Shown: positions 7,940-16,948 of the stretch, piece by piece
Position numbering within the stretch: the stretch's first letter is position 1
Layout: each line of letters starts with the position of its first letter
From: Magnetococcales bacterium
Lineage (GTDB): Bacteria > Pseudomonadota > Magnetococcia > Magnetococcales > UBA8363
Reading direction: 5' to 3'
Length of the DNA stretch: 37,454 nucleotides
Assembly (NCBI GenBank): GCA_015228975.1
Contig: JADGCN010000021.1
Location: 1 to 37,454, forward strand
Notes under the pieces: model-generated
Told to the model about the DNA's origin: nothing
The model's input: only the letters and a program-made list of their open reading frames with translations
The model's database searches: none
Program-made: the position numbers and the translations under genes

Positions 7940-9848
7940 GGTAACGTTACCGGATGGTACCGGCAGGGAGTTCGACATGCCGGTGACTGTGGGTGAGGTG
8001 GCTCGCTCCATTGGTGCCGGATTGGCCAAGGCGGCGGTTGCCGGACGCTTTGACGGACGTTTGGTGGATTTGGATTATGTCATCGATTGCAATGGTGATT
8101 TGGCCATTATCACCATGCAGTCGGATGCGGGCTTGGAGATCATCCGCCACTCCACCAGCCATTTGATGGCGCAAGCGGTCAAGGAGTTGTACCCTGCGGC
8201 GCAGGTCACCATCGGGCCAGCGGTTGAAAATGGATTCTACTATGATTTTGATTTTGAACGCCCCTTTACACCCGATGATCTGAGTGCCATTGAAGAGAGG
8301 ATGCACCTGATCAGTGAACGGGATGAGCCGGTGGTGCGTCGTGAGATGAAACGCGATGCGGCGGTTGCCCTGTTTGCGGAAATGGGGGAGCATTATAAAT
8401 GTGAAATCATCAACGCGATTGATGCGGACCAAACGATTTCTTTGTATGTCCAGGGTACGTTCATGGATTTGTGCCGTGGTCCGCACGTACCGAGGACGAG
8501 TTATTTAAAGGCGTTCAAGCTGCTTTCGGTGGCCGGGGCCTATTGGCGCGGTGACGCTCGCAACAAGCAGTTGCAGCGGATCTATGGTACTGCTTGGGCC
8601 GATGTCAAGGCACTCAAGGCCTATTTGCACTTGCTGGAGGAGGCGGAAAAACGGGATCATCGCCGCCTGGGCAAGGAGTTGGATCTGTTTTCCCTGCAGG
8701 AGTCGGCGGGTGGTGGCTTGGTTTTCTGGCATCCCCTGGGTGCCCGTGTCCGTTTGGCCATCGAGGCCTATTGGCGGGAAGCCCATATCCAGGCCGGATA
8801 TGAATTTCTCTATACGCCGCACATGGCGAATCTGGAGCTGTGGCGTACTTCGGGTCATCTGGATTTTTATCGTGACTCCATGTTCAATCCCATGCACGTG
8901 GATGAGCAGGATTATCAGATTCGGCCCATGAACTGCCCGTTTCATATTTTAGTCTATCAATCCAGGATGCATTCGCATCGAGATTTCCCCATCCGCTGGG
9001 CGGAATTGGGCACGGTTTACCGTTATGAACTCTCCGGGGCGTTGCACGGACTGTTTCGGGTACGGGGCTTTACCCAGGATGACGCCCACGTTTTTTGTCG
9101 TGAAGAACAGATTGAAGATGAAATCACCGGTATCCTTGATTTAACGTTGGCGACTCTGGGAACCTTCGGCTTTAAACAATATGATGTTTTCCTTTCCACC
9201 CGTCCGGAAAAATCGGTGGGGAGTACCGCCATTTGGGACAAGGCAACCCAGGCTTTGATGAATGCCATCAAAAAGCATAACCTGGATTTTGTTGAAGATA
9301 AGGGCGGTGGAGCCTTTTATGGCCCCAAGATTGATGTCAAAATAACCGACTGTCTGGGTCGTAAATGGCAATGTTCCACGATCCAATTGGACTTCAATCT
9401 TCCAGAGCGGTTTGATATAACGTATATTGGCGAGGATGGCGGCAAACACCGTCCCATTATGATCCATCGCGCCTTGATGGGATCCTTGGAACGCTTTTTT
9501 GGTATCCTGCTGGAACACTATGCTGGACGCTTTCCCATGTGGTTGGCCCCGGTCCAGGCGATGGTTCTGACAATTACCGATGCCCACCGGCCATGGGCAG
9601 CCGAGGTCAGGGATCGGCTGCGCGCCGCCGGCCTGCGGGCTGAGGCGGACTTGCGTAATGAGAAAATTGGTTACAAAATCCGGGAACACACTTTGAAGAA
9701 GATTCCATGGTTGCTCGTCGTCGGGGATCGGGAACAAGAGCAACGGGCTGTCAGTCCAAGGGATGCATCGGGAAAGGATTTGGGTTTGTTACCTCTGGAC
9801 GGCCTTATTGAAAAATTGGTACTCCAGGCGCGTGAAAGACGAATCTGA
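7932..9848 (+). CDS. thrS: Threonyl-tRNA synthetase
   Basis: The 638-residue class II enzyme charges tRNA-Thr. In order it has a TGS domain (about 1-60), the editing domain with HSTSH (73-77) and CRGPH (181-185) that clears mischarged serine, then the catalytic core. The core has zinc ligands Cys335 (MNCPFH), the His of DDAHVFC and the His of IMIHRALMG; motif 2 [12 protein letters not shown]; and motif 3 [14 protein letters not shown]. An anticodon-binding domain ends the protein. Length matches E. coli (642). The ATG at 7932 overlaps the glmM stop and follows GGGGA; a longer frame from 7884 lies inside glmM and is unlikely. infC follows after 60 bases, the common thrS-infC-rpmI-rplT order. 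Confidence 0.96.
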   Translation: MVKVTLPDGTGREFDMPVTVGEVARSIGAGLAKAAVAGRFDGRLVDLDYVIDCNGDLAIITMQSDAGLEIIRHSTSHLMAQAVKELYPAAQVTIGPAVENGFYYDFDFERPFTPDDLSAIEERMHLISERDEPVVRREMKRDAAVALFAEMGEHYKCEIINAIDADQTISLYVQGTFMDLCRGPHVPRTSYLKAFKLLSVAGAYWRGDARNKQLQRIYGTAWADVKALKAYLHLLEEAEKRDHRRLGKELDLFSLQESAGGGLVFWHPLGARVRLAIEAYWREAHIQAGYEFLYTPHMANLELWRTSGHLDFYRDSMFNPMHVDEQDYQIRPMNCPFHILVYQSRMHSHRDFPIRWAELGTVYRYELSGALHGLFRVRGFTQDDAHVFCREEQIEDEITGILDLTLATLGTFGFKQYDVFLSTRPEKSVGSTAIWDKATQALMNAIKKHNLDFVEDKGGGAFYGPKIDVKITDCLGRKWQCSTIQLDFNLPERFDITYIGEDGGKHRPIMIHRALMGSLERFFGILLEHYAGRFPMWLAPVQAMVLTITDAHRPWAAEVRDRLRAAGLRAEADLRNEKIGYKIREHTLKKIPWLLVVGDREQEQRAVSPRDASGKDLGLLPLDGLIEKLVLQARERRI

Positions 9849-9908
9849 TTCGTCTGCAATTATGTGCGCACACTGGGGTGTTGTATTCTTTAGCAAGGAG
9901 TTACGCTC

Positions 9909-10490
9909 ATCGCCAAACCACCTATCAAGGATAAGTTACCGCCGGTCAATCCAGATACGACCCGCATCAACGAACAAATTCGCATTCCAGAGGTTCGTCT
10001 GATCGATGAAAACGGCGAACAGGTTGGTGTCGTTGATCGACATAATGCCCTGAAACGGGCTGTCGAGGCCGGTCTTGATCTTGTGGAGGTCGCCCCTCAG
10101 GCCAGACCCCCGGTCTGCAAGATCATGGATTACACCAAGTTCAAATACCAAAAAGCGGTGCGGGAACGGCAGGCGCGTAAAAAACAGACGCGCACCGAAA
10201 TCAAGGAAATCAAGTTTCGTCCAGGAACCGAAATCCATGATTTTGATGTCAAACTGCGTAACATCCGCAAATTTTTGGAGTCGGGTAACAAGGTGAAGTG
10301 TACGTTGCGATTTCGTGGCCGTGAGATGGCGCATCAGGAATTGGGATTGGCGCTTTTACGCCGGGTCGAACAAGAAGTTATGGAAATTGGCAAGCTTGAG
10401 CAAATTCCAAAGCTCATGGGTCGTCAGATGACAATGGTTATAGCGCCCAGTCAGTCGGCCAAGGTGAAAAAGTCGAGCGATACGGAGTGA
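9909..10490 (+). CDS. infC: Translation initiation factor IF-3 with an ATC start codon
   Basis: IF-3 binds the 30S subunit, prevents premature 50S joining and checks the start codon. Reading from ATC (9909) gives 193 residues. The N-domain contains RINEQIRIPEVRLIDENGEQ, the linker is rich in Lys/Arg (YQKAVRERQARKKQTRTEIK), and the C-domain includes KFRPGTEIHDF and LRFRGREMAHQELG. No ATG, GTG or TTG lies in frame before the conserved N-domain; the first is GTG at 10083, deep in the protein. AAGGAG at 9895-9900 is eight bases before the ATC. In E. coli infC starts with AUU, and this rare start lets IF-3 repress its own translation, so AUC here suggests the same control. Confidence 0.93.
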   Translation: MAKPPIKDKLPPVNPDTTRINEQIRIPEVRLIDENGEQVGVVDRHNALKRAVEAGLDLVEVAPQARPPVCKIMDYTKFKYQKAVRERQARKKQTRTEIKEIKFRPGTEIHDFDVKLRNIRKFLESGNKVKCTLRFRGREMAHQELGLALLRRVEQEVMEIGKLEQIPKLMGRQMTMVIAPSQSAKVKKSSDTE

Positions 10491-10531
10491 TTGTCATACT
10501 ATCGCGTTGTGCGGGAAATGGAATGTTGGAA

Positions 10532-10555
10532 CCCTGTTGTGGTCGAAGAACAGGG
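10532..10555 (+). promoter_or_regulatory. Hairpin in the infC-rpmI leader
   Basis: CCCTGTT (10532-10538) pairs with AACAGGG (10549-10555) around a 10-base loop, about 50 bases before the rpmI start. No T-run follows directly. In several bacteria the rpmI-rplT leader carries a structure bound by ribosomal protein L20 that represses translation. The position fits such a control element, but the sequence alone does not prove it. Confidence 0.3.
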
Positions 10556-10603
10556 GCTTGGTGATAACTTAAAACCGATTTTTAGGAAGAATGGAAAAAA
10601 AGA

Positions 10604-10804
10604 ATGCCCAAGATCAAAACCCATCGGGGCGCTGCCAAGAGGCTTTCAGTGACAGGCACCGGAAAAATAAAGCGCAATAAGGCCTTTAAACAACACATCC
10701 TGACCAAAAAGAGCCAGAAGCGTAAGCGCAATATGCGCCATGCGGGTTTGGTCGCGGCTGTGGATGTCGCAGCGGTCAGGAAAATGTTGCCCTACATGGC
10801 GTAG
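10604..10804 (+). CDS. rpmI: 50S ribosomal protein L35
   Basis: A 66-residue, very basic protein starting [20 protein letters not shown], the hallmark of bacterial L35, and ending in the family's VRKMLPYMA-like tail. Length matches the usual 64-66 residues. It is a small component of the large subunit. AGGAAG and a purine-rich stretch lie before the ATG. It sits between infC and rplT in the usual order, with 113 bases of leader before it and 82 bases before rplT. Confidence 0.97.
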   Translation: MPKIKTHRGAAKRLSVTGTGKIKRNKAFKQHILTKKSQKRKRNMRHAGLVAAVDVAAVRKMLPYMA

Positions 10805-10886
10805 AGGTTTTTTTGGGGACGACCTGACACCGAGGGCAGTCCCATGATGCCATGATTTTAACGATAATCATTGAGGAGAGACGGCG

Positions 10887-11258
10887 ATGCCGCGAGTAAA
10901 ACGGGGTGTACCGGCGCATGCGCGCCACAAAAAAGTTCTCAAATTGGCCAAAGGGTATCGTGGTCGCAACAACAATTGCTTCCGTATCGCCCTGCAAAAA
11001 GTGGAAAAGGGGCTGAAATACGCCTATCGCGACCGCAAAAATCGTAAACGCGAATTTCGCAAGTTGTGGATCACCCGCATCAATGCAGCGGCGCGCCTGT
11101 CGGGCCTCTCCTACAGTCGATTCATGAATGGATTGGCAGCAGCGGGGATTGAGTTGGATCGCAAAGTGTTGGCAGACTTGGCGGTAACACAACCCGAGGA
11201 TTTTGCCCGTTTGGCTGAAAAAGCCAAGGCGGCTCTCCCGGCGGCGGTTGCGGCGTAG
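10887..11258 (+). CDS. rplT: 50S ribosomal protein L20
   Basis: The 123-residue basic protein starts [19 protein letters not shown] and contains [34 protein letters not shown] and [25 protein letters not shown], all diagnostic of L20. It binds 23S rRNA early in 50S assembly and in several bacteria represses rpmI-rplT translation. It is five or six residues longer than usual because of an Ala/Lys-rich end. GAGGAGAG lies about seven bases before the ATG. Confidence 0.97.
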   Translation: MPRVKRGVPAHARHKKVLKLAKGYRGRNNNCFRIALQKVEKGLKYAYRDRKNRKREFRKLWITRINAAARLSGLSYSRFMNGLAAAGIELDRKVLADLAVTQPEDFARLAEKAKAALPAAVAA

Positions 11259-11389
11259 GGGCGCGTGTTTCAACGATCCAAACAGGGTTCTCCCAGTTGA
11301 TTCCTTAGAAAGCTTGCCTCACGTGATCTCCTGAGCCTTTGCTGGTTTGTATCTTCCCCAAAAGCTTTCCAATATCATTGGGCTTGTCT

Positions 11390-11438
11390 GTGACGGTGGC
11401 AGGGTGGTGGTTTGATGACCACCCTGCCGTCACTCTTT
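11390..11438 (+). terminator. Strong hairpin between rplT and pheS
   Basis: Bases 11390-11408 pair with 11418-11433: a 16-bp GC-rich stem with a three-base bulge and a nine-base loop, followed by TCTTT. It could end the thrS-rplT transcript or act as the attenuator of pheST, which in E. coli is controlled by a Phe-rich leader peptide. I saw no convincing Phe-rich leader frame; one short frame from 11339 has only two Phe codons in its first dozen residues. The T-run is short, so termination may be partial. Confidence 0.55.
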
Positions 11439-11466
11439 GCAGTTATCTATCAGAAAAATTCTGGCT

Positions 11467-12516
11467 ATGCGTAAACAATTGGAAAATTTGCAGTCCCAAG
11501 CCTTGGAAGAGGTGGAAAGGGCGTCATCGGCCCATGAATTGGAGGAAATTCGGGTCAAAATTTTAGGCAAGAAAGGGATGCTGACGCATCTTTTACGGGG
11601 CCTGAAGGATGTGGCCGATGCCGAGCGTCCGGAATTGGGGACGATAGCCAACGTCTTGAAGGAAACATTCAATGCCGCCCTGGCTGCGAGGATGCAAGTA
11701 TTGCAGCACCAGGAGATGCAGGATCGTCTGGCGTCGGAACGTATTGATGTTTCGTTACCTGGCAGGGTACCCCATGGGGGTGGACTGCATCCGGTGCGCC
11801 AGGCTTTGACGGAAATGATTGAAATATTTTTACAGATGGGATTTCCCGCCATGTCGGGTCCCGAGGTGGAGAGCGACTGGCATAATTTTGGTGCGTTGAA
11901 TATCCCTCCCGACCATCCCGCAAGGGAAATGCATGATACGTTCTATCTGCATCCGGGCAGGGATGGGAAACAAAGAGTACTGCGGACCCATACCTCTCCG
12001 GTGCAGATTCGCGTCATGGAGTCACAGAAGCCACCCATCCGGGTGATCGCCCCGGGCAAGGTGTACCGTTGTGATTCGGACCTGACACATACCCCCATGT
12101 TTCATCAAGTGGAGGGTTTGTTGGTGGATCGGGATGTTCACTTTGGTCAGTTGATGGGATTTATTGAAACATTTTTACGGCGCTTTTTTGAACGGCAGCT
12201 CCCGGTGCGATTTCGGCCTTCATTTTTTCCCTTTACCGAACCATCGACCGAAGTGGATATGGGGTGTTTGTTCTGTGAGGGTTCTGGATGCCGTATCTGC
12301 AAAGGGTCAGGCTGGATTGAAATTTTAGGGGCGGGTTTGGTACACCCCAATGTTCTTGGCAATGTGGGGATCGATAAAGAGATGTATTCCGGGTTTGCTT
12401 TTGGCGTGGGGGTGGAACGTATGGCGATGCTGAAATATGGCATCGGTGATTTGCGTACGTTTTATGAAAACGATGTTCGTTTTCTGGCCCACCATGCCCG
12501 GGGAAGGGGAGTCTGA
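11467..12516 (+). CDS. pheS: Phenylalanyl-tRNA synthetase alpha chain
   Basis: This is the catalytic subunit of the alpha2-beta2 enzyme that charges tRNA-Phe. The N-terminal coiled coil ([17 protein letters not shown]) is followed by [12 protein letters not shown]. The class II core has [20 protein letters not shown], a [10 protein letters not shown] motif, the [21 protein letters not shown] stretch split by turns, and [15 protein letters not shown] with motif 3. From the ATG at 11467 the chain is 349 residues, near the usual 330-350. A TTG at 11437 would add ten residues but lies at the hairpin tail, so I prefer 11467 although the ribosome site there is weak. pheT begins three bases after the stop. 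Confidence 0.94.
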   Translation: MRKQLENLQSQALEEVERASSAHELEEIRVKILGKKGMLTHLLRGLKDVADAERPELGTIANVLKETFNAALAARMQVLQHQEMQDRLASERIDVSLPGRVPHGGGLHPVRQALTEMIEIFLQMGFPAMSGPEVESDWHNFGALNIPPDHPAREMHDTFYLHPGRDGKQRVLRTHTSPVQIRVMESQKPPIRVIAPGKVYRCDSDLTHTPMFHQVEGLLVDRDVHFGQLMGFIETFLRRFFERQLPVRFRPSFFPFTEPSTEVDMGCLFCEGSGCRICKGSGWIEILGAGLVHPNVLGNVGIDKEMYSGFAFGVGVERMAMLKYGIGDLRTFYENDVRFLAHHARGRGV

Positions 12517-12519
12517 ACG

Positions 12520-14895
12520 ATGAAAGTGACCCGTAGCTGGTTGTTGGAGCATTGGGAAGGGGATTGGGATGCCGAGGCTGTGGGGCGGCGTTTGACTCAG
12601 GCCGGTTTGGAAGTGGCCAGCATCACCCGGTTGGATAAAGGTTTGGAACGGGTCGTTGTGGGTCGTTTGCTCGAAGTGGGCAAACATCCCGATGCCGATC
12701 GGTTAACGGTATGTCGGGTTGATGTGGGTGACGAGGAGTTGACCATAGTTTGCGGTGCCAGGAACCATAAGGCGGGTGATCACGTGGCGGTGGCACGCGA
12801 AGGCGCCGAGTTGCCCAATGGCCTGAAGATAGTGAAGAGTCGCATTCGCGGTCAGACATCCCAGGGGATGCTGGCTTCGGAAACGGAATTGGGCATGGCA
12901 TCCTCTTCGGAGGGTATCCTTGTTTTATCCCCGGAGACCATTCCCGGTACCAGCTTGGCGCAGGTGTTGGGCCGTGACGATGATTTGATTGAGTTGGAAT
13001 TGACACCAAACCGTGGTGATTGCCTGGGAGTCCGGGGGATTGCCCGGGAATTGGCGGCGTTGACCGGGAGCAACCTGCGTCCACTGGCGCCGCAAGTTGC
13101 TGTTAACGACATGGCCAGGGCAGAGATTCGTATCGAACATCCGACGGGTTGTCCCCGGTATGCCGGGCGGGTGATTCGTGGCCTTACCGTGGCTCCCAGT
13201 CCGGCTTGGTTGAAAAATCGACTGGAGGCGGTGGGATTGCGCAGCATCAACTCGGTCGTGGACGTGACCAATTTTATCCTGCTTGATTTAAATCATCCCA
13301 TGCATGCCTTTGATTTGGGACAACTGGAGTTACCACTCGTTGTACGTAGCGCCTTTCCAGGGGAAAAGCTGACTCTTCTCAATGGCAGTACCGTGGAGTT
13401 GGGGCCTGACAATCTGTTGATCGCCGATGGGCGCCGTCCATTGGCGCTGGCTGGCATCATGGGTGGGCAGGATACCGGTGTCACCGGGGCCACGACCGAT
13501 ATTTTCCTGGAATGCGCCTATTTTTCCCCAACTTTGGTGACCCGAACCGGTCGCAATCTGGGCATACTGAGCGATTCGCGCTATCGCTTTGAGCGGGGTA
13601 TCGATCCCATGGGTTTGACCTTGGCCATGGAGCGGGCAACGGAACTGATCCTGTCAATTTGCGGTGGTCGAGCCGGTCCGATTACCCTGGCCGAAAACGG
13701 AACCTGGAAGCTGGGGGCACCCATACCACTGCGTTATGATCGCATCAATCGTCTGGCGGGTATTGATCTCTCCCCTGCGGCCATGGATGCCTTGCTCGAA
13801 CGATTGGGATGCAGGAAGACCGTGGTTGGTGGCCTGACCTGTTTTCAGCCGCCCAGCCATCGGCACGATGTGACGTTGGAGGAGGATTTGCTGGAGGAGG
13901 TTGTGCGGGTTCACGGATATGATCAAGTGACCCGTGTGTTGCCCCGTGTGGAGACGCGTCCAGCGGAGGTCAACCCGAGAGAAACATTTTCCCGAATGCT
14001 GCCGCGGCGCATGGCGGCGCTGGGATATTTGGAAGCGGTCAATTATTCGTTTATAGGTGAATCGTTACAACATCGTTTTGATCCGGATGTGGTCGCTGAA
14101 AAGTTGCTCAATCCCATTTCCGAGGATATGGCGGTTCTCAGAACATCGTTATGTCCCGGATTGTTGGAATCGGCCCGTCATAACTTGAGCCGGGGCAACC
14201 TGGACTTGCGTCTTTTTGAGGTTGGCAAGGTGTTCCTGCCAGGCCAGGATCACCTGATGGAAAAGGAACGTTTGGCGGGTTTGATCGCCGGGGAGGCGTA
14301 CCAGCGTGCCTGGCATACCCATTCCCGTATGGTCGATTTTTTTGATTTGAAAGGGGATGTGCAACAATTGGCGGCATCCCTGGGATGTTCCGGTTTGACC
14401 TTTGTGGCTGGTGGCCCTGAATTTTTACATCCCGGTCAAAAAGCGACGTTCCACGATCTGGAAAACAACGCCCCGATTGGCTGGATCGGTATGCTGCACC
14501 CCGAGCAGCAACGCTTTTTGGATCTTCCCCAGGCGTTGTTTTTGTTTGAGTTGGATACGGACCGATTGCACGCTTGTCGTCCCACGTCGAACAAAAGCGA
14601 TGGTTCGTTGAGTCGATTCCCGGCGTTGGAGCGTGATTTTGCCTTTATGGTGGACGATGGTATTGGTGCCGGAGCTTTTATGGCGGCCATGTCCGGTATC
14701 GAGCCCGGATTGATTCAGGATGTTCGTTTGATTGACGTGTATCGCGGCGAAACCCTTCCTGATGGTAAAAAAAGTTTTGCGATTCGCTGTGTTTTTCGCG
14801 CCTTGGACCATACCCTGACCGACCAGGAGGCTCAAGAGTTGTGCGGTCGAATTATTGAAACGGCGTTCCGCCTTTTTGGTGCGCGGCAACGATAA
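12520..14895 (+). CDS. pheT: Phenylalanyl-tRNA synthetase beta chain
   Basis: The 791-residue beta chain binds tRNA-Phe and hydrolyses Tyr-tRNA-Phe. In order it has an N-terminal segment (MKVTRSWLLEH), a tRNA-binding OB domain with VGKHPDADRLTVCRVD and IVCGARN (about residues 40-150), the B3/B4 editing domain (VVDVTNFILLDLNHPMHAFD, GIMGGQDTGVT), the B5 domain with EEDLLEEVVRVHGYD, a degenerate synthetase-like core, and a C-terminal ferredoxin-like anticodon-binding domain (SRFPALERDFAFMVDD). Length matches the usual 790-800. It follows pheS with a three-base gap, and the two chains are made from one transcript. Confidence 0.96.
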   Translation: MKVTRSWLLEHWEGDWDAEAVGRRLTQAGLEVASITRLDKGLERVVVGRLLEVGKHPDADRLTVCRVDVGDEELTIVCGARNHKAGDHVAVAREGAELPNGLKIVKSRIRGQTSQGMLASETELGMASSSEGILVLSPETIPGTSLAQVLGRDDDLIELELTPNRGDCLGVRGIARELAALTGSNLRPLAPQVAVNDMARAEIRIEHPTGCPRYAGRVIRGLTVAPSPAWLKNRLEAVGLRSINSVVDVTNFILLDLNHPMHAFDLGQLELPLVVRSAFPGEKLTLLNGSTVELGPDNLLIADGRRPLALAGIMGGQDTGVTGATTDIFLECAYFSPTLVTRTGRNLGILSDSRYRFERGIDPMGLTLAMERATELILSICGGRAGPITLAENGTWKLGAPIPLRYDRINRLAGIDLSPAAMDALLERLGCRKTVVGGLTCFQPPSHRHDVTLEEDLLEEVVRVHGYDQVTRVLPRVETRPAEVNPRETFSRMLPRRMAALGYLEAVNYSFIGESLQHRFDPDVVAEKLLNPISEDMAVLRTSLCPGLLESARHNLSRGNLDLRLFEVGKVFLPGQDHLMEKERLAGLIAGEAYQRAWHTHSRMVDFFDLKGDVQQLAASLGCSGLTFVAGGPEFLHPGQKATFHDLENNAPIGWIGMLHPEQQRFLDLPQALFLFELDTDRLHACRPTSNKSDGSLSRFPALERDFAFMVDDGIGAGAFMAAMSGIEPGLIQDVRLIDVYRGETLPDGKKSFAIRCVFRALDHTLTDQEAQELCGRIIETAFRLFGARQR

Positions 14896-14916
14896 CGGGA
14901 CAAATATTATTGAATG

Positions 14917-14945
14917 TTGACATGACGATCAATCCCGTTTAAGGT
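14917..14945 (+). promoter_or_regulatory. Candidate sigma-70 promoter for the nlpD-like gene
   Basis: TTGACA at 14917-14922 and TAAGGT at 14940-14945 are separated by the ideal 17 bases. A transcript would start near 14952, about 70-90 bases before the likely start codon. The -10 box is imperfect. Confidence 0.4.
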
Positions 14946-14960
14946 CTTGACGGGATCGTC
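14924..14960 (+). terminator. Hairpin after pheT
   Basis: GACGA and TCCCGT (within 14924-14938, interrupted by a four-base bulge TCAA) pair with ACGGGATCGTC at 14950-14960 around an 11-base loop. No T-run follows. The hairpin overlaps the promoter candidate at 14917-14945, so one of the two readings may be wrong. Confidence 0.3.
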
Positions 14961-15041
14961 GTGAATGTTCTGGTATTCAATAGGCGGCTGAGGTGTATTT
15001 GTTGGGACGTGGTGGGGGTTATGGCGAAAGAGTTATCAATC

Positions 15042-16232
15042 ATGGTAAGCAAGTATCAATCGGGTTGCCAGCGAGCGTCTTCATTGACCGGGCAATTGCG
15101 TCGTTCGTTAGCTCTTTCCATGGCATTACCCCTGGTTGTTTTGGTGGGTTGCCAGGATCCCGACAGCATCGCCAAGGTCAGGATTGAATCCGGTCCCCCG
15201 CTGGCGTGGGGTATGGAACCAAGTACTACCAAGATCAAGCCATCGAAAACCGATACCTACGTGGTTCAGCCGGGAGATACCTTGTGGGCCATAGCGGCGG
15301 TTCACGGTGTGGAGGTGGATAAACTGGCACAATGGAACCGGCTGAAAAATCCGGATCATCTGTGGGTCGGCCAGAATATTTTGCTGAAACCGTCCGAATC
15401 GGATGATCAGCTATCCCCGACCCGGGTTGAGTTGCCCTCGGCGACCGCCAGTGATCTGGATGACAGGGGCATTAAACCGCCCGTCGCGGTGAGTGATATC
15501 GAAGACAGGGGGGCTGTGCCAGCAGGTGGTGCCGCCGATAAGAAAATCAAAATGGCAACACCCATTGTTCCCCCTCCCGGGGTTTTAGCCAAGGGAGGTG
15601 CCAAGTCGCTACAGGGACCCCGACCTGAACCCGTCCCGAAGGTCGCTGCTGGTGGTGCTGTCAAGAAAGATGCTGCCACGGTGAAGGAGGCCGCCAAAAA
15701 AGTTGAGCCCTCCGTTCAATCACCGCAGGCCAGGGTCAAGTCGGCTGTCAAAGAGGTCGATGGTGATACCGTGGAGGAAGCCAAAGCGGAAACCAAGGCA
15801 GCCCCAGCGGCATCTTCCAAATCTTCTTCCTGGCAACTGCCTGCGGATGCCCCGAAAGTTTGGTTGTGGCCGCATGTTGGTAAAGTCATTGGTCGCTTTG
15901 GCAAACAAGGGGCGCGACAAAATAACGGTATCGATATCAGCGCCCGCGAAGGGGATCCGGTTATGGCTTCAGCGGATGGGGTCGTCGCCTATGCCGATGA
16001 CAGCCTGCCTGGGTATGGCAATCTGATTTTGTTGCGCCACGGCGGTAATTACACCACAGCGTACGCGCACAATCAAAAAATCCTGGTCAAGCGAGGTCAG
16101 ACAGTGCGGGCCGGCGATAAAATTGCCCTGGCTGGCAAGTCGGGTGGGGTCAAACAGGCGCAGATTCATTTTGAGTTGCGGCATCATGTCCAGGCCTTGA
16201 ATCCGATGAGCTATTTGGCAACGAGTAATTAA
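15042..16232 (+). CDS. nlpD: NlpD-like lipoprotein, LysM plus degenerate LytM domain
   Basis: The product has a lipoprotein signal ending in the lipobox LVGC, so it is probably anchored to the outer membrane. A LysM peptidoglycan-binding domain follows (YVVQPGDTLWAIA to LWVGQNILL), then a long low-complexity Pro/Ala/Lys linker, then an M23/LytM domain. The zinc site is broken: the usual HxGxD is NNGID, and the His-x-His of the PHLHFE motif is AQIHFE. E. coli NlpD is altered in the same first position and acts by activating the amidase AmiC instead of cutting murein, so an activator role in cell separation is likely. Possible starts are ATG 15042 (AAAGAG upstream) and ATG 15021. The TAA stop is shared with the end of the MITE that follows. 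Confidence 0.85.
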   Translation: MVSKYQSGCQRASSLTGQLRRSLALSMALPLVVLVGCQDPDSIAKVRIESGPPLAWGMEPSTTKIKPSKTDTYVVQPGDTLWAIAAVHGVEVDKLAQWNRLKNPDHLWVGQNILLKPSESDDQLSPTRVELPSATASDLDDRGIKPPVAVSDIEDRGAVPAGGAADKKIKMATPIVPPPGVLAKGGAKSLQGPRPEPVPKVAAGGAVKKDAATVKEAAKKVEPSVQSPQARVKSAVKEVDGDTVEEAKAETKAAPAASSKSSSWQLPADAPKVWLWPHVGKVIGRFGKQGARQNNGIDISAREGDPVMASADGVVAYADDSLPGYGNLILLRHGGNYTTAYAHNQKILVKRGQTVRAGDKIALAGKSGGVKQAQIHFELRHHVQALNPMSYLATSN

Positions 16233-16379
16233 ACCGCAGCTATCTTGGAATGTGCAGTTATTGTCATCCCCGCGAAAGCGGGGATCCAGAGAACCTTCCT
16301 ACTTTCTCTGACTTTCTGGATTCCCGCTTTCGCGGGAATGACGCAGGAAAACTACGTATCCCGCGTTGGTTGCGGTTTA
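16230..16379 (+). mobile_element. Complete MITE copy A (palindromic, TA-flanked)
   Basis: This 150-base element has imperfect terminal inverted repeats of about 30 bases, beginning AAACCGCAGC and ending TTGCGGTTT, flanked by TA on both sides. Inside are two hairpins, GTCATCCCCGCGAAAGCGGGGATCCAG-like at the left and its inverse at the right, so the element can fold into one long structure. It encodes no protein. TA flanks and short terminal repeats are typical of miniature elements moved by IS630/Tc1-type transposases. The left TA lies inside the stop codon of the nlpD-like gene. Copy B at 26935-27083 is about the same length and matches along its whole length with scattered differences. Confidence 0.8.
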
Positions 16380-16433
16380 ATACAGCCTTGAGAAATCCTG
16401 TCTCTGGGATGGGTAGGCTTGCAAAGGTGGGGT

Positions 16434-16913
16434 GTGGAACCTTTACCGCGAGTTTGGATGACGGTCGTGCCTTCCCCATTGGGTCCGCTTTGGGCCAAAT
16501 GTGACGACAAGGCTCTTCTGGCACTTTCATTCCGACCGTTGTCTTTGCCCTTGTTGGAATCGGGTTCCCATCCCTTGACCCAATCTCTCTGTTCCTGGTT
16601 GGATGATTATTTTTCCAAGCGTTTTCAGGTTCCGATATCCGTTCCTTTGCGTCCCGAGGGGACTGAATTCCAAAAGCGCGTATGGGCTGGGGTGGCCGGC
16701 ATTGCAGCGGGGCGGGTAGCCACGTATGGTGATTTGGCGAGACAACTGAAAACCAGTCCAAGAGCGGTCGGACAAGCATTGGGAGCCAATCCAATACCCA
16801 TCTTGATTCCCTGCCATCGTATCGTCGCGGTTGGTGGTCGTATCGGTGGTTACAGTGGTGGTGAGGGGGAACAGACCAAACGCTGGTTGCTTTGTTGGGA
16901 AGAGAATGATTAG
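16434..16913 (+). CDS. ogt: Methylated-DNA-protein cysteine methyltransferase
   Basis: The protein transfers alkyl groups from O6-alkylguanine in DNA to its own cysteine in a single suicide reaction. The active-site motif is PCHRIV (Cys near residue 127). The preceding helix-turn-helix region is complete: GTEFQKRVWAGVAGIAAGRVATYGDLA is the DNA-binding part, followed by SPRAVGQALGANPIPILI. GGYSGG and the closing helix follow. The N-terminal domain is short but typical for Ogt. The start is uncertain: GTG 16434 with AGGTGGGG just before it, ATG 16458 and TTG 16419 are all in frame. The upstream MITE ends 55 bases away, so any promoter must be in or next to the element. Confidence 0.9.
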   Translation: MEPLPRVWMTVVPSPLGPLWAKCDDKALLALSFRPLSLPLLESGSHPLTQSLCSWLDDYFSKRFQVPISVPLRPEGTEFQKRVWAGVAGIAAGRVATYGDLARQLKTSPRAVGQALGANPIPILIPCHRIVAVGGRIGGYSGGEGEQTKRWLLCWEEND

Positions 16914-16916
16914 AAT
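16887..16916 (+). promoter_or_regulatory. Candidate promoter for the radical SAM gene
   Basis: TTGCTT at 16887-16892 and TAGAAT at 16911-16916 lie 18 bases apart, with the -10 box overlapping the ogt stop. The start codon of the next gene is 33 bases downstream, leaving a short leader with CGGAG as ribosome site. Confidence 0.35.
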
Positions 16917-16948
16917 AGAATAGTGCGTTTTCTGTTGCGGAGTTTCTC

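Noticed and set aside
10083-10490. infC beginning at the GTG at 10083
   Set aside because: This would remove the whole IF-3 N-domain, which is encoded in frame upstream and conserved.
11339-11390. Leader peptide for pheST attenuation
   Set aside because: The only short frame there has two Phe codons in its first dozen residues and no strong ribosome site, unlike the Phe-rich leader of E. coli.
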